From: Candidatus Woesearchaeota archaeon | Lineage (GTDB): Archaea > Nanobdellota > Nanobdellia > Woesearchaeales > WJKV01 | DNA: 14,522 nucleotides | Reading direction: 5' to 3' | NCBI GenBank assembly: GCA_019323355.1 | Contig: JAHWHI010000071.1 | Coordinates: forward strand, 1 to 14,522 | Shown here: positions 1 to 8,140 of the stretch, one piece after another | Numbering within the stretch: the first letter of the stretch is position 1 | How the letters are laid out: every line of letters begins with the position of its first letter | Program-made: the position numbers and the translations under genes | The notes under the pieces: generated by a model | Databases searched by the model: none | What the model was told of the DNA's origin: nothing | The model's input: only the letters and a program-made list of their open reading frames with translations

Positions 1-1213
1 CATTTCCAGCATTGTCAGTCGCAGTCACCACAACATCATTCCTTCCAGACGCCCATGTCGTAAGATCATTAAGATCATGGCTTGTCTGCACACCTGCAAG
101 TCCGTAATTATCAGAGGCTGTGATATCGATTGTCATTGTATCTGGGATTATTGAGCCATTTGCAGGGGAATTCAATGTTATTGAGGGAGGGGTATTATCA
201 AGGAAGAAAGCCTGTGTCGCGCTGTCAGCGCTCAGACCTACCTCATCTGCACACGAGATCTTCCAGTTATGGTTCCCTTCGCTTTCAGATGTAAAATTGA
301 CAGTTATGTTTGACACAATATTATTCTGCACCTGCACTGAATCAAAGACATTTCCATCAAGTACAAAATCACAGTCAAGTGTTGTTGCGAGATTATCAGA
401 CGCCCTGAAAGTAAAGGTTCCGTACAGACCGACAGAAGCACTGTCTGCAGGAGATATCAGCTGTATGCTTGGAGGGGTTCCGTCAAAGCCAGCTGTTCCG
501 CTCAATACAGTCAGTTCATTTGCATTATTTGTTGCCCTGAACTCAAAGCATAACTGCTCTCCTTCATCATAAGAGGAAAGGTCGATTGTTCTTGTGCATA
601 CATTGCTGGTGCTGTTGCAGGTCAGGGTTCTTTCAGTGTTTGTGCTGTTTCCGCAATCATTCCACCTGAACTTGACTTCTTTGACCCCAGTCTCTGCATC
701 AACTGCTTCTACAGAAACTGGCTGGCTTCCAGAATTAGCTCTTAAATATCCACCGTTCACAGGTACATTGTTTGAAAGCACTGGGCTTGTGTAATCATTA
801 AGTAAAGTGACTGGGATATGGAACACCTGGTTCGTCCCGTCAGTATATTTTACAGTTACATCAACATTGCTTGTCTGGTTATCATTCACTATAGGTGCAG
901 CAGCCTTGAATTGGAACAGGGCAAGCAGAACATTTGTCTCGATCGAACCGCCGAACCATCTCACTGTTGTGTTTGTAAAAGAATTGCTCCACCCCAGAAA
1001 ATTAGTGACTTCTGATATTGTGAAACCAGAAAGCGCAAGGTTAACTTCATTTATCATCTTTGTATAAGCGAAATTGTTGATAGAAAGATTGAACTGATGT
1101 GTCTGTGCTTCATAGAAGGTATCTGGGTTAAATCCAGCAGAGGTCGCGCTTGCAAAAGCTGCAGAAACTAATACTAAAAATACTAGAACTGATAAGATTA
1201 CCTCTTTTCTCAT
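1..1213 (-). CDS. Secreted Ig-like repeat surface protein, C-terminus outside window
   Basis: Reading the minus strand from the ATG at 1213 gives 404 residues with no stop to the left edge, so the 3' part is missing. Residues 1-23 form a signal peptide (MRKE, then a hydrophobic run ending in Ala/Ser). After a unique N-terminal region (about 25-140) come related modules opening with a Pro-Ser/Pro-Val turn at about 142, 246 and 341, about 95-105 residues apart. The last two share the pattern TPPSI-L-SPA-(N/D)-S, typical of bacterial/archaeal Ig-like (cadherin-like) domains in cell-surface proteins. There are about eight N-x-S/T sequons and several Cys, which fits an exported, possibly N-glycosylated protein. 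A gaggt motif (1219-1223) lies 5 nt before the ATG. The role is probably envelope or adhesion; the exact function is unknown. The + strand reading frames opposite are weaker and lack family features. Confidence 0.85.
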   Translation of the reverse strand, partial: MRKEVILSVLVFLVLVSAAFASATSAGFNPDTFYEAQTHQFNLSINNFAYTKMINEVNLALSGFTISEVTNFLGWSNSFTNTTVRWFGGSIETNVLLALFQFKAAAPIVNDNQTSNVDVTVKYTDGTNQVFHIPVTLLNDYTSPVLSNNVPVNGGYLRANSGSQPVSVEAVDAETGVKEVKFRWNDCGNSTNTERTLTCNSTSNVCTRTIDLSSYDEGEQLCFEFRATNNANELTVLSGTAGFDGTPPSIQLISPADSASVGLYGTFTFRASDNLATTLDCDFVLDGNVFDSVQVQNNIVSNITVNFTSESEGNHNWKISCADEVGLSADSATQAFFLDNTPPSITLNSPANGSIIPDTMTIDITASDNYGLAGVQTSHDLNDLTTWASGRNDVVVTATDNAGN

Positions 1214-1252
1214 CTCTTACCTCTCAACCTTCCCATACAATTAAGTAGGGTT

Positions 1253-1264
1253 GGTATATAAATA
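1253..1264 (-). promoter_or_regulatory. TATA-box promoter for the surface protein
   Basis: Read on the minus strand this is TATTTATATACC. Its centre is about 46 nt before the ATG at 1213, which predicts transcription start near 1233 and a leader of about 20 nt carrying the gaggt ribosome site at 1219-1223. Inferred from spacing only. Confidence 0.55.
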
Positions 1265-1284
1265 TTCCGATTTTTATGCAATGT

Positions 1285-1297
1285 TTTATATATAAAT
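1285..1297 (+). promoter_or_regulatory. TATA-box promoter for the deacetylase/glycosyltransferase operon
   Basis: TTTATATATAAAT is centred about 27 nt before the ATG at 1319. Archaeal transcription normally starts about 25 nt past the TATA centre, so the mRNA should begin at or next to the start codon. No Shine-Dalgarno motif precedes the ATG, which agrees with a leaderless message. Confidence 0.6.
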
Positions 1298-1318
1298 CCA
1301 GACATATATTCAACAAAA

Positions 1319-1969
1319 ATGGCAAAACGTAATGTTATGGTATTATGCGCCCATCCAGATGATGAAGTGATCGGAGTAGGCGGGACAATAGCAGCGTATG
1401 CAAAAAAAAAGATACCAGTCATAACCATAGTTTTCTCTTATGGAGAGTCCTCGCATCCCTGGCAGAAAAGAAAAGTCACTGTTGAGATGCGTGTAAAAGA
1501 GTCAAAAGAGGCAAGCAAGCTCGTAGGCTCAAAAAAAACAATCTTCCTGGGCTTGACAGATACAAAAATCAAGCAGCAGCTGCAAAGCAAGCGCATCCAG
1601 AAGCGTATAGAAGAACTTATCCTGAAGTACAAACCAGTCAAGATATTCACTCACGCTGCAGATGATCCCCATCCAGACCATAAAGCTATTGCAAATATGG
1701 TAGACAAGATCACAGATAAAATCAATTACAAAGGCGCGGTCTATGCTTTTGAGATCTGGAATCCAGTTAATATTATGAAACGGGAGATGCCTCGCTTATA
1801 CGTAGATATCTCCAAGACTTTCAGTACCAAGTTCAAGGCATTGAAGCTTTTCAGGAGCCAGTATTACAATGCAATAATTCCGATGCTTCCGTTCATAATC
1901 GCAAAGGCAGTAGGTGCAGGCCTTGTCTCTGGAAACAAGTTCGCTGAAGTCTTTTACAAGATAAAATGA
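1319..1969 (+). CDS. PIG-L/LmbE family N-deacetylase
   Basis: A 216-residue protein with the hallmarks of the PIG-L (LmbE) zinc-dependent deacetylase family. AHPDDE at residues 11-16 supplies the zinc ligands His12 and Asp15 and the general-base Asp14. A second motif, H112-AADDPHPDH to 121, supplies further metal and catalytic histidines. Family members remove acetyl groups from N-acetylglucosamine-linked substrates (GPI precursor, mycothiol, bacillithiol, chitobiose); the substrate here cannot be read from sequence. No signal peptide is seen, so it is probably cytosolic. The stop overlaps the start of the following glycosyltransferase in ATGA, so the two are surely one operon. This suggests that the transferase makes an N-acetylhexosamine conjugate and this enzyme deacetylates it, or that both act on one envelope glycan. 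Length is normal for the family (about 220-250). Confidence 0.9.
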   Translation: MAKRNVMVLCAHPDDEVIGVGGTIAAYAKKKIPVITIVFSYGESSHPWQKRKVTVEMRVKESKEASKLVGSKKTIFLGLTDTKIKQQLQSKRIQKRIEELILKYKPVKIFTHAADDPHPDHKAIANMVDKITDKINYKGAVYAFEIWNPVNIMKREMPRLYVDISKTFSTKFKALKLFRSQYYNAIIPMLPFIIAKAVGAGLVSGNKFAEVFYKIK

Positions 1970-3057
1970 AAAAATTATTGATTGTCTCGGATCGTTTTTT
2001 CCCAAAAAGAAACGGATTAGTAAGATTTCTTGAAGAGATAGTCCCAAAATTGCAGGATACTTTCGATATCTCGATCCTTGCTCCGAGATTGAGCAGAAAA
2101 ACAAAAACATTTCCAGGAGTCCAAACAATCCTAATCCCGACCTACAGGTTCATGCTTGCAGATTACTCTCCCTCTAAATTAAATTTCAGGGCAGTGCGTG
2201 AGGCAGTAAAAAAATCAGACATTGTCTGGCTCCAGTCTCTAGGAACCTTGGGAGTCATGGCACTGCACTATGCAAAAAGCTTCCAGAAGAAAGTCTGCAT
2301 ATATTCTCATTGCAAGGATTGGGAGGTCGTAGAAAAAGCCCCCCAGATACCTAAATGGATACATAAGATAGTAGTGTACTTGGCAACAAAGAATATGATA
2401 AGATTCTACCGTAATTGCGATCTTCTGATGCTTCCTTCAGAAGAATTGAGGAAAGATCTTGAGAGGATGAGAATAGACACTCCAAAAAAAATAATTCCAT
2501 TAGGTGTTGACCAGAAAAAGTTCAAACCAGGCAAAAAGAAAAAGAAAAAATCCTTGACACTGGGATATAGCGGAAGGATCTCAAATGAAAAGGATTTGTT
2601 GACCTTATACAAAGCATACAATAATCTCAAATCAAACTATGATCTAAACTTCACTATAATCGGGGACGGGCCTGACGAGCAAAAAAAGATTTTCAGGCAG
2701 AATGGGGTAAAGATCACAGGTTTTGTTCCTGATGTTGAAAATTATCTTTGTGATATTGACATATTTGTCTCCCCCTCGCTCACAGAAACAACAGGATTGT
2801 CAACTTTAGAGGCAATGTCCTGCGGCCTTCCTGTTCTCAGCACCAGTGTCGGCGCAATGAGAAAGCTCATAAGGCCTGACTACAATGGTATTTTTTTCAG
2901 GAAAAAAGATGTCAAAGAACTGACAGCAAGACTGAAAAGACTCATCACAGACAATAAACTCCGGGAAAAGATCGGAAAAAATGCAAGAAAAAGTATCTCT
3001 GGCTTTTCTTGGGACAAGACTGCAGAAGAGATAAAAGAAAGTTTGGCAAGCTTATAG
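1966..3057 (+). CDS. GT4-type glycosyltransferase (GT-B fold)
   Basis: A 363-residue retaining glycosyltransferase of the GT4 family. The N-terminal acceptor domain opens with LLIVSDRFFPKRNGLVR (residues 4-20), the usual start of this family. The C-terminal nucleotide-sugar domain has IIPLGVD (176-182), GYSGRI (200-205), IIGDGPDE (231-238) and the E-x7-E motif (Glu274 and Glu282, in ETTGLSTLEAMSCGLPV) that binds the donor. An unusual run of lysines (190-195) sits in the linker between the two Rossmann domains. No membrane segments are obvious, so it is probably cytosolic or peripheral on the inner face. It starts at the ATG overlapping the deacetylase stop by 4 nt, indicating coupled translation. 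Relatives include PimB-, BshA- and PIG-A-like enzymes; donor and acceptor are not predictable here. The 3' end overlaps the convergent smc gene by 6 nt. Confidence 0.9.
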   Translation: MKKLLIVSDRFFPKRNGLVRFLEEIVPKLQDTFDISILAPRLSRKTKTFPGVQTILIPTYRFMLADYSPSKLNFRAVREAVKKSDIVWLQSLGTLGVMALHYAKSFQKKVCIYSHCKDWEVVEKAPQIPKWIHKIVVYLATKNMIRFYRNCDLLMLPSEELRKDLERMRIDTPKKIIPLGVDQKKFKPGKKKKKKSLTLGYSGRISNEKDLLTLYKAYNNLKSNYDLNFTIIGDGPDEQKKIFRQNGVKITGFVPDVENYLCDIDIFVSPSLTETTGLSTLEAMSCGLPVLSTSVGAMRKLIRPDYNGIFFRKKDVKELTARLKRLITDNKLREKIGKNARKSISGFSWDKTAEEIKESLASL

Positions 3058-6000
3058 TTCTAGTGTTGTTATCTGGCTCACGCCCTGATCATTCATAGAG
3101 ATTCCATATAGATAGGATGCTTCGCTGATGATCGCATCATTGTGGGATATTACTATATACTGTGCCCGATCGCAATAACTCTTCAGCAGCTGTGCCAGTT
3201 TCTCTGAGTTTTGTTTGTCAAGTGCTGCATCTACCTCGTCCAGGACGTAGAATGATGCTGGTTCATGTTCCTGGATAGCGAAAATGAATGCTAGTGCCGT
3301 AAGCGTCTTCTCTCCGCCAGAAAGGCTCTTGATATCCATGAACTTGTTTGTTGTCAGCTTGACTTTGATTTCAACTCCTGCTGAGAACGGATCCTCTTGA
3401 TTTTCAAGCTCAAGATAGGCTTTTCCTTTTGTTGTCAGGCGCTCAAAGAAGTTCTCGAAAATCTTATTGACAATATCGAATGTTTTCATGAATATCTGTT
3501 TTTTGCTTGATTCTATCTCTTCGATCAGTTTCAGGACATCATCTTTTTCACCGCCTAATTTGTCCTTCTTTTCAAGAAGCTGGTTATACTCTTTTTCAAC
3601 AGTATCATAAACTTCAAGAGCACGAAGGTTGACATTGCCGACATTATCCTTTTTAGACTCCAGCTTGCGAATCTCTTTTTCTAATTCCTGAATATCATTC
3701 TTTGACTTGAAAAGCTCGACATTCTCGTACTGCTCCCACTCACGCTCGAAACCTGCAAGCTCTGCAGTATATTTTGCTCTCTCAAGATTTATGCCATTGC
3801 TTTTCTGTTCAATTCCTTTTATTACAATATCTTTCTCGTCTGATTGTTTCTCCCATTTACGGATGGTTGTCTCATGTTTTGCTTTTTGGTCAAACAATCC
3901 TCTGAACTGGGAATGGAATTTCCGTGCGACCTTATCTTTTTCTTTCAGAGTTTCCTGGTTATCCTTCACACTCTGCTTAAGGCTCTCGATCTGATCCTTG
4001 AACTTTTCCTCTTCCTTCCTTGTCTGCTCCAGGATAGAAAGGGAACGTTTGATATCAGGGCCTAGAATTGTGTTGATCTGTCCCTCGAAATTATTTATCT
4101 GGGTCTCGATCTTGACCAGATTCTCCCTGATCTCGCTTTTCTTGTCTTCAAATGCTGCAAGTTGCGCAAGAACAGTAGGATTTCTCATCTCATTTATCTT
4201 TGCACGAAGCTGCTGTCTCTTGATTTTGATCTGGGCAAGATTCCGATTGAAATTGCTCAGGTCTCCCACGACCTTTTCAATACGCTTGTCAGCCTGGCCT
4301 ATCTGGACCTTCAATGCCTGTGTCTTGACCTTAAAGTCGCTCAAATCATCTCCTTCAATATGCAATGTTTTCTCAAGCTTGATTATATCTCCTTCAATAT
4401 TTGCTTTTTCTTCACGCAGTTTCATGATCCCGTCGTCAAGCTCTGTTCTTCTTTTTTCAATCTTTTTTATCTGGTCCTGCAGTGCGAATGTATCCTCCTC
4501 TGCATCCTTTAGTCCGCTCTCAGTCTCTTTTTCTTTGAAACCTAGGCCCAATCTTCTTGACTGGTATCCTCCCCTCATAGCTCCGCTGATTTCTACAAGA
4601 TCTCCGTCAAGGGTGACCATCCTGTTGGCCCCGATGCCGAGCTTACGGGCTGTATCAATATCTTTTACAACAACAGTATCACCAAAAACATAATTGAAAA
4701 CATTCTGATATTGAGGATTAAATTTAACCAGGTCAACTGCAAGACCAAAAGCGCCTGGCTTTTTTGAAAGGTCGCGTGCATTTTTTGAGATAAGGCTTGA
4801 TTTTATTTTATTTAATGGAAGGAATGTTGCAGTTCCTATCTTGCCCTGCTTTAGATATTTCATGCATTGTGCAGCAGTAGCGTCAGTATCAACAACAATG
4901 CTTTTTATCCGTGCGCCAGCAGCGATCTCAAGTGCAAGAGTATATTTAGAAGAGACTTCTCCAAGATCAGAGACAGTTCCATGTATCCCTTTCATTTTTC
5001 CTTTCTGGGAAAGTATCGAGCTTACAGCACGATCCTGCGCCATGTTCTCTTTTATCCGGAGATTTTTCACTTCAAGCTTGGTTAATTTTTCCTGGGCCAG
5101 GCTTAGCTTCTGCCTTGTCTGCCCAAGTTCTGCAGCAAGCTTTGAATCCTCTGACAATGCTTTGTCAAGTGCCTGCGCAGAATCTTTGAAACGTTTCCTT
5201 AGATTCTTCAGGTTCTGAAGTCCTGCTTTATTCTCCTTCTCAAGGACAGAGACTTTCTCTATCTGCTCATTCAGGGAGGCTAACTTGAACTCAAGCTGGT
5301 CCTTCTCACGAAGGGACTGCTGTTGCTCCTGTCGCATGTTCTGGATCTTTTCCTCCAGCTCCTCGCTTTCCTTGTCTAGTTTATTTATCTCCTCTTCAAT
5401 CTTTACAATATCAGAATCAAACTTGTTCTTCTTCTTGAATCGTTCGATCTCTTTCTCAAGCTCTTTCAGTTGCTTTTCTTTCTGAGATTTGTCCTTAAGC
5501 AATGCATCTTTTTCCTTGCTCAGACTCTGGATCTTGGTATTGATCTCGCTATTGTTCTGTTCCAGCTCTTTTCTTCTGTCCTGGATCCGGGAGATCTCGT
5601 TCTGATAGGATTCTATTCTTGTCTTTGAAGTTGCAAGATCTATCTTTAGCTGTTCAATCTCCCTGTTGAGCTTGACCTGCTCTTTCTCTCCTTTCTTCTC
5701 GATCTCTTCGTTTATCTTGTTTATCTGGCCTTTGGCGTCTTCAATCTTCTTCTTCAGACCAGTGATCTCGTTCTGTACTTTTGAGATCCGCTCGTTATAA
5801 TCAGAAATCTTTGAATCGTAATCTGAAACTAATTTTTTTCTCTTGTTTATCTGCAGGCTGCACAAAGTTGCCCGGTTCTTAAGCAGGTTTTCATTAAGCC
5901 CCTTGAACTCAAGAGCCAGGTCCCTGTCTTTTTTCAGTTCCCGCAGATAGGTTTTTCTCTCTGTCAGGACAATGTCAGCCTCTTTCAGCCTTTCCTCGAC

Positions 6001-6552
6001 ACGGCCAAGCTCATTCATTGCCTTTTGTTTTCTTTCTTCATAAGAGCCGATTCCTGCAATATCTTCGATGATCTTTCTTCTTTCCTCTGTTGCCATCTCT
6101 ACAAATTTGACAATATCTCCCTGCATGATTATATTATACCCGTCAGGATTGATCCTGGCATGCGATAACAAATCAGTGATATCATTACGGGTCACTTTTT
6201 TTCCGTTCAGACGGTAGATGCTTGCCCCGTCTTTCTTGACAAGCCTGGAAACAACTATTTCTTGCGCGTCTAGTGGAAAAATCTTTTCATCATTTGAGAA
6301 TATAATAGAGACTTCAGCATCTTTTGCAGGATTCTTGGTCTTTCCACCATTATATATCAGGTTGGCAGACTTCTCAGCCCTCATTGATTTAGAGGATCTT
6401 CTACCTAGGACAAAAGTCAGGGCATCCAGTACATTGCTTTTGCCAGATCCGTTCGGTCCTAGAACACAGTTAAAATCTTCTCCGAACAAAAGCTCAGTCC
6501 TTTTTGGAAACGATTTAAACCCTCGCAAAACAAGCTTCTTTATCTTAGTCAT
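3052..6552 (-). CDS. smc: Chromosome segregation protein SMC
   Basis: An SMC ATPase of 1166 residues from the chosen ATG, standard size for prokaryotic SMC. The order is: N-terminal ABC head with Walker A GPNGSGKS (32-39) and Q-loop glutamine (144); long Glu/Lys-rich coiled coil (about 165-505); hinge domain beginning near GIHGTVSDLGEVS (about 522) and ending near 650-680; return coiled coil; then the C-terminal head with ABC signature LSGGEK (1077-1082) and Walker B FYVLDEVD (Asp1105, Glu1106). It folds and segregates the chromosome by ATP-driven loop extrusion, normally with ScpA/ScpB, which are not in this window. The ATG at 6552 is preferred because gaggg (6560-6564) lies 7 nt upstream. 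An in-frame TTG at 6558 would add two residues but sits almost on that motif. It lies downstream of the RNase genes with a 39-nt gap. Confidence 0.97.
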   Translation of the reverse strand: MTKIKKLVLRGFKSFPKRTELLFGEDFNCVLGPNGSGKSNVLDALTFVLGRRSSKSMRAEKSANLIYNGGKTKNPAKDAEVSIIFSNDEKIFPLDAQEIVVSRLVKKDGASIYRLNGKKVTRNDITDLLSHARINPDGYNIIMQGDIVKFVEMATEERRKIIEDIAGIGSYEERKQKAMNELGRVEERLKEADIVLTERKTYLRELKKDRDLALEFKGLNENLLKNRATLCSLQINKRKKLVSDYDSKISDYNERISKVQNEITGLKKKIEDAKGQINKINEEIEKKGEKEQVKLNREIEQLKIDLATSKTRIESYQNEISRIQDRRKELEQNNSEINTKIQSLSKEKDALLKDKSQKEKQLKELEKEIERFKKKNKFDSDIVKIEEEINKLDKESEELEEKIQNMRQEQQQSLREKDQLEFKLASLNEQIEKVSVLEKENKAGLQNLKNLRKRFKDSAQALDKALSEDSKLAAELGQTRQKLSLAQEKLTKLEVKNLRIKENMAQDRAVSSILSQKGKMKGIHGTVSDLGEVSSKYTLALEIAAGARIKSIVVDTDATAAQCMKYLKQGKIGTATFLPLNKIKSSLISKNARDLSKKPGAFGLAVDLVKFNPQYQNVFNYVFGDTVVVKDIDTARKLGIGANRMVTLDGDLVEISGAMRGGYQSRRLGLGFKEKETESGLKDAEEDTFALQDQIKKIEKRRTELDDGIMKLREEKANIEGDIIKLEKTLHIEGDDLSDFKVKTQALKVQIGQADKRIEKVVGDLSNFNRNLAQIKIKRQQLRAKINEMRNPTVLAQLAAFEDKKSEIRENLVKIETQINNFEGQINTILGPDIKRSLSILEQTRKEEEKFKDQIESLKQSVKDNQETLKEKDKVARKFHSQFRGLFDQKAKHETTIRKWEKQSDEKDIVIKGIEQKSNGINLERAKYTAELAGFEREWEQYENVELFKSKNDIQELEKEIRKLESKKDNVGNVNLRALEVYDTVEKEYNQLLEKKDKLGGEKDDVLKLIEEIESSKKQIFMKTFDIVNKIFENFFERLTTKGKAYLELENQEDPFSAGVEIKVKLTTNKFMDIKSLSGGEKTLTALAFIFAIQEHEPASFYVLDEVDAALDKQNSEKLAQLLKSYCDRAQYIVISHNDAIISEASYLYGISMNDQGVSQITTLEL

Positions 6553-6589
6553 GCTCAAACCCTCTATCTCATATTGAGTAAAATAAACC

Positions 6590-6598
6590 CTTTATAAA
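6590..6598 (-). promoter_or_regulatory. Possible internal TATA box for smc
   Basis: Read on the minus strand this is TTTATAAAG, overlapping the RNase HIII stop codon. It would start transcription near 6568, giving a leader of about 16 nt that includes the gaggg ribosome site before the smc ATG. It suggests smc can be transcribed apart from the RNase genes. Inference from one motif. Confidence 0.35.
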
Positions 6599-7431
6599 TG
6601 TTTTGTGCCTCCAAACACTGATTTTACATTGCTGAAATGTACCTTTACAAACCTTGAGATTGGCAGATTCTTGCGTTTTAAGGCTTCTAGCGCCTCTTTT
6701 ACATGCGTACTTCCTTTTGGCACATCCATGCCAAGCTTGACCCCTAGCATTTTCAGCTGCCTCAGACCAGCATCTCTTGCCAGGATTGACGCAGCTGCGA
6801 CTTCCAGATATCTTGAATCTGCTTTTGTCTCGATTATATCTCCTACTTTGCATCCGGGATACTTGTCAACTATATGCTTTGCTCCCTTCCTTGCATCAAG
6901 ATCTTCTGCAACCCCTTTATGGAGCTTGTCCAGAAGGCTTGTCATGCCGTATTTTTCAACCTCTTTGTTATATTTTTCAGGATTAAGATTTTTTATAGAA
7001 TAATGAACATGCTGCATTATCTGTTTTGCAACAATCTTGACATTCTCGTCAGTCAACAGCTTGCTGTCCTCAACACCCAGCCTGCGCAGTATCTCCCGTT
7101 GTTTGTCGTCTGCTCGCACACCTGCCACAACAAGACCTCCAAACGTATCTCCTTTGAGAGCCTCATCAGAACCGATGATAACCCCGCTCTCTTTTGCAAA
7201 TAATATTTTCTTCACAAGTTTTCCAATTTTAAGGTCGAGCAATAGTTTCTCTGCTTTCTTCACTGCAACATCATTTCCCTGCAGCAGAAGCTTGCCAGAT
7301 TTGAACAGTACAAGAACACAAGGCCCTTTCATCCGTGCATCTTCATATTTGCTTTTTGTCTCAGAAATCCCAAAGCCAAATTCCATTAACTGCTTTAAAT
7401 CCCCTTTTTTGACTTTCTCAAATGTTACCAT
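6592..7431 (-). CDS. rnhC: Ribonuclease HIII
   Basis: A 279-residue type 2 RNase H that cuts the RNA strand of RNA-DNA hybrids. Two parts are visible. The N-terminal domain (about 1-70) ends in a GKLLLQGND strand, the signature of the TATA-binding-protein-like substrate-binding domain found in RNase HIII. The catalytic domain has GSDEALKGDTFGGL (87-100) instead of the RNase HII motif GIDEAGRGP. Likely metal-binding acids are Asp89, Glu90, Asp189 (HIVDKYPG) and Asp205 (KADSRYLEVAAAS); Asp122 lies in the conserved DSK motif. Length fits RNase HIII (about 280-310) rather than HII (about 210). Its ATG overlaps the end of the RNase HII gene by 7 nt (ATGGTAA), so the two are co-transcribed. RNase HIII is known mainly from bacteria; archaea usually rely on RNase HII. 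Confidence 0.88.
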   Translation of the reverse strand: MVTFEKVKKGDLKQLMEFGFGISETKSKYEDARMKGPCVLVLFKSGKLLLQGNDVAVKKAEKLLLDLKIGKLVKKILFAKESGVIIGSDEALKGDTFGGLVVAGVRADDKQREILRRLGVEDSKLLTDENVKIVAKQIMQHVHYSIKNLNPEKYNKEVEKYGMTSLLDKLHKGVAEDLDARKGAKHIVDKYPGCKVGDIIETKADSRYLEVAAASILARDAGLRQLKMLGVKLGMDVPKGSTHVKEALEALKRKNLPISRFVKVHFSNVKSVFGGTKHL

Positions 7432-8087
7432 TGTGCAAGATTAGTTTGTGTCTTGGCACGCTTCAGCCTGCGCCAGCTCTCCCACGTCTTCCGGAATATC
7501 GGAGAGAATTTCTCATTTTCCCAATTCTCTTCAAGAAATATCACTGTCTTTGGATCGCTTGCATATCCAGAACCAAAATCAATGCTCAATTGTGCCTTGA
7601 TTTTCTCGATCAGTTCATCTCTTGTGACTTTTGCAAGTATTGATGCTGCTGCGCACACTGGAAATTCTACATCAGCCTTGTGCTGTGCAATAATCTCTGT
7701 CTTGGTGGTCTTTGCTAATTTTTTCTCAACATCAAGCTTGAAAGCTTTTGGATTTGTAGAAGGACAGTCAAGCACCACCTGGTCTGGATTCAGGAAATCT
7801 ATGATCTCAGCAGACTTCAGTGCCTCCAAGAGATTTAAGTTCAAGGACGGATTATTCAATGCGCGGTCTATCTCTTGAGGTTCTACAATGACCAGACGGT
7901 AATCCTTGATGATCTTCCTTATATCTTTAGCCATAAGAGTTCTCACAGCAGGAGTCAGCATCTTGGAGTCCTTCACACCAAGGTTCACAAGCTCCCTTAC
8001 CTTTTCTTCTTCAATAGAAACTCCGCACATGACCATCGGGCCGATTACCGGCCCTCTCCCAGCTTCATCTATCCCTGCAATTATCAT
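7425..8087 (-). CDS. rnhB: Ribonuclease HII
   Basis: A 220-residue archaeal-type RNase HII that incises at ribonucleotides embedded in DNA and degrades RNA-DNA hybrids. The catalytic set is complete. In numbering from the upstream TTG at 8093 these are Asp9-Glu10 in GIDEAGRGP, Asp109 (VLDCPST) and Asp141 (HKADVEFPVCAAASILAKV); from the ATG used here, subtract 2. DSK (42-44) and the C-terminal SGYASDPKT motif are also present. The ATG at 8087 is chosen because a TATA box (8111-8119) lies about 27 nt upstream and no ribosome site is seen, which fits a leaderless message. It is the first gene of the RNase HII - RNase HIII - smc cluster. Cytosolic, acting in replication and repair. Confidence 0.93.
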   Translation of the reverse strand: MIIAGIDEAGRGPVIGPMVMCGVSIEEEKVRELVNLGVKDSKMLTPAVRTLMAKDIRKIIKDYRLVIVEPQEIDRALNNPSLNLNLLEALKSAEIIDFLNPDQVVLDCPSTNPKAFKLDVEKKLAKTTKTEIIAQHKADVEFPVCAAASILAKVTRDELIEKIKAQLSIDFGSGYASDPKTVIFLEENWENEKFSPIFRKTWESWRRLKRAKTQTNLAQW

Positions 8088-8110
8088 AGGCAAAAGTAGA
8101 AGTCCTGACT

Positions 8111-8119
8111 ATATAAACT
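8111..8119 (-). promoter_or_regulatory. TATA-box promoter for the RNase HII/HIII operon
   Basis: Read on the minus strand this is AGTTTATAT. Its centre is about 27 nt before the ATG at 8087, so transcription should begin at about the start codon (leaderless). This supports the ATG rather than the upstream TTG at 8093. Confidence 0.5.
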
Positions 8120-8140
8120 TTTTCAAGTATGGGATTGCAA

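Noticed and set aside
120..1067. Plus-strand open frames across the left end
   Set aside because: They lie opposite a continuous 404-codon minus-strand frame with a signal peptide and Ig-like repeats. The plus-strand products have no domain features and no promoters.
3707..6577. Several open frames on the plus strand within smc
   Set aside because: They are antisense shadows of the charged coiled coil: Ser/Phe/Leu-rich products with no start signals, while the minus strand holds a full SMC.
6592..8087. RNase HII and HIII as a recent tandem duplication
   Set aside because: Their motifs, N-terminal domains and lengths differ throughout (GIDEAGRGP versus GSDEALKGD, TBP-like domain only in HIII), so they are distinct old families.
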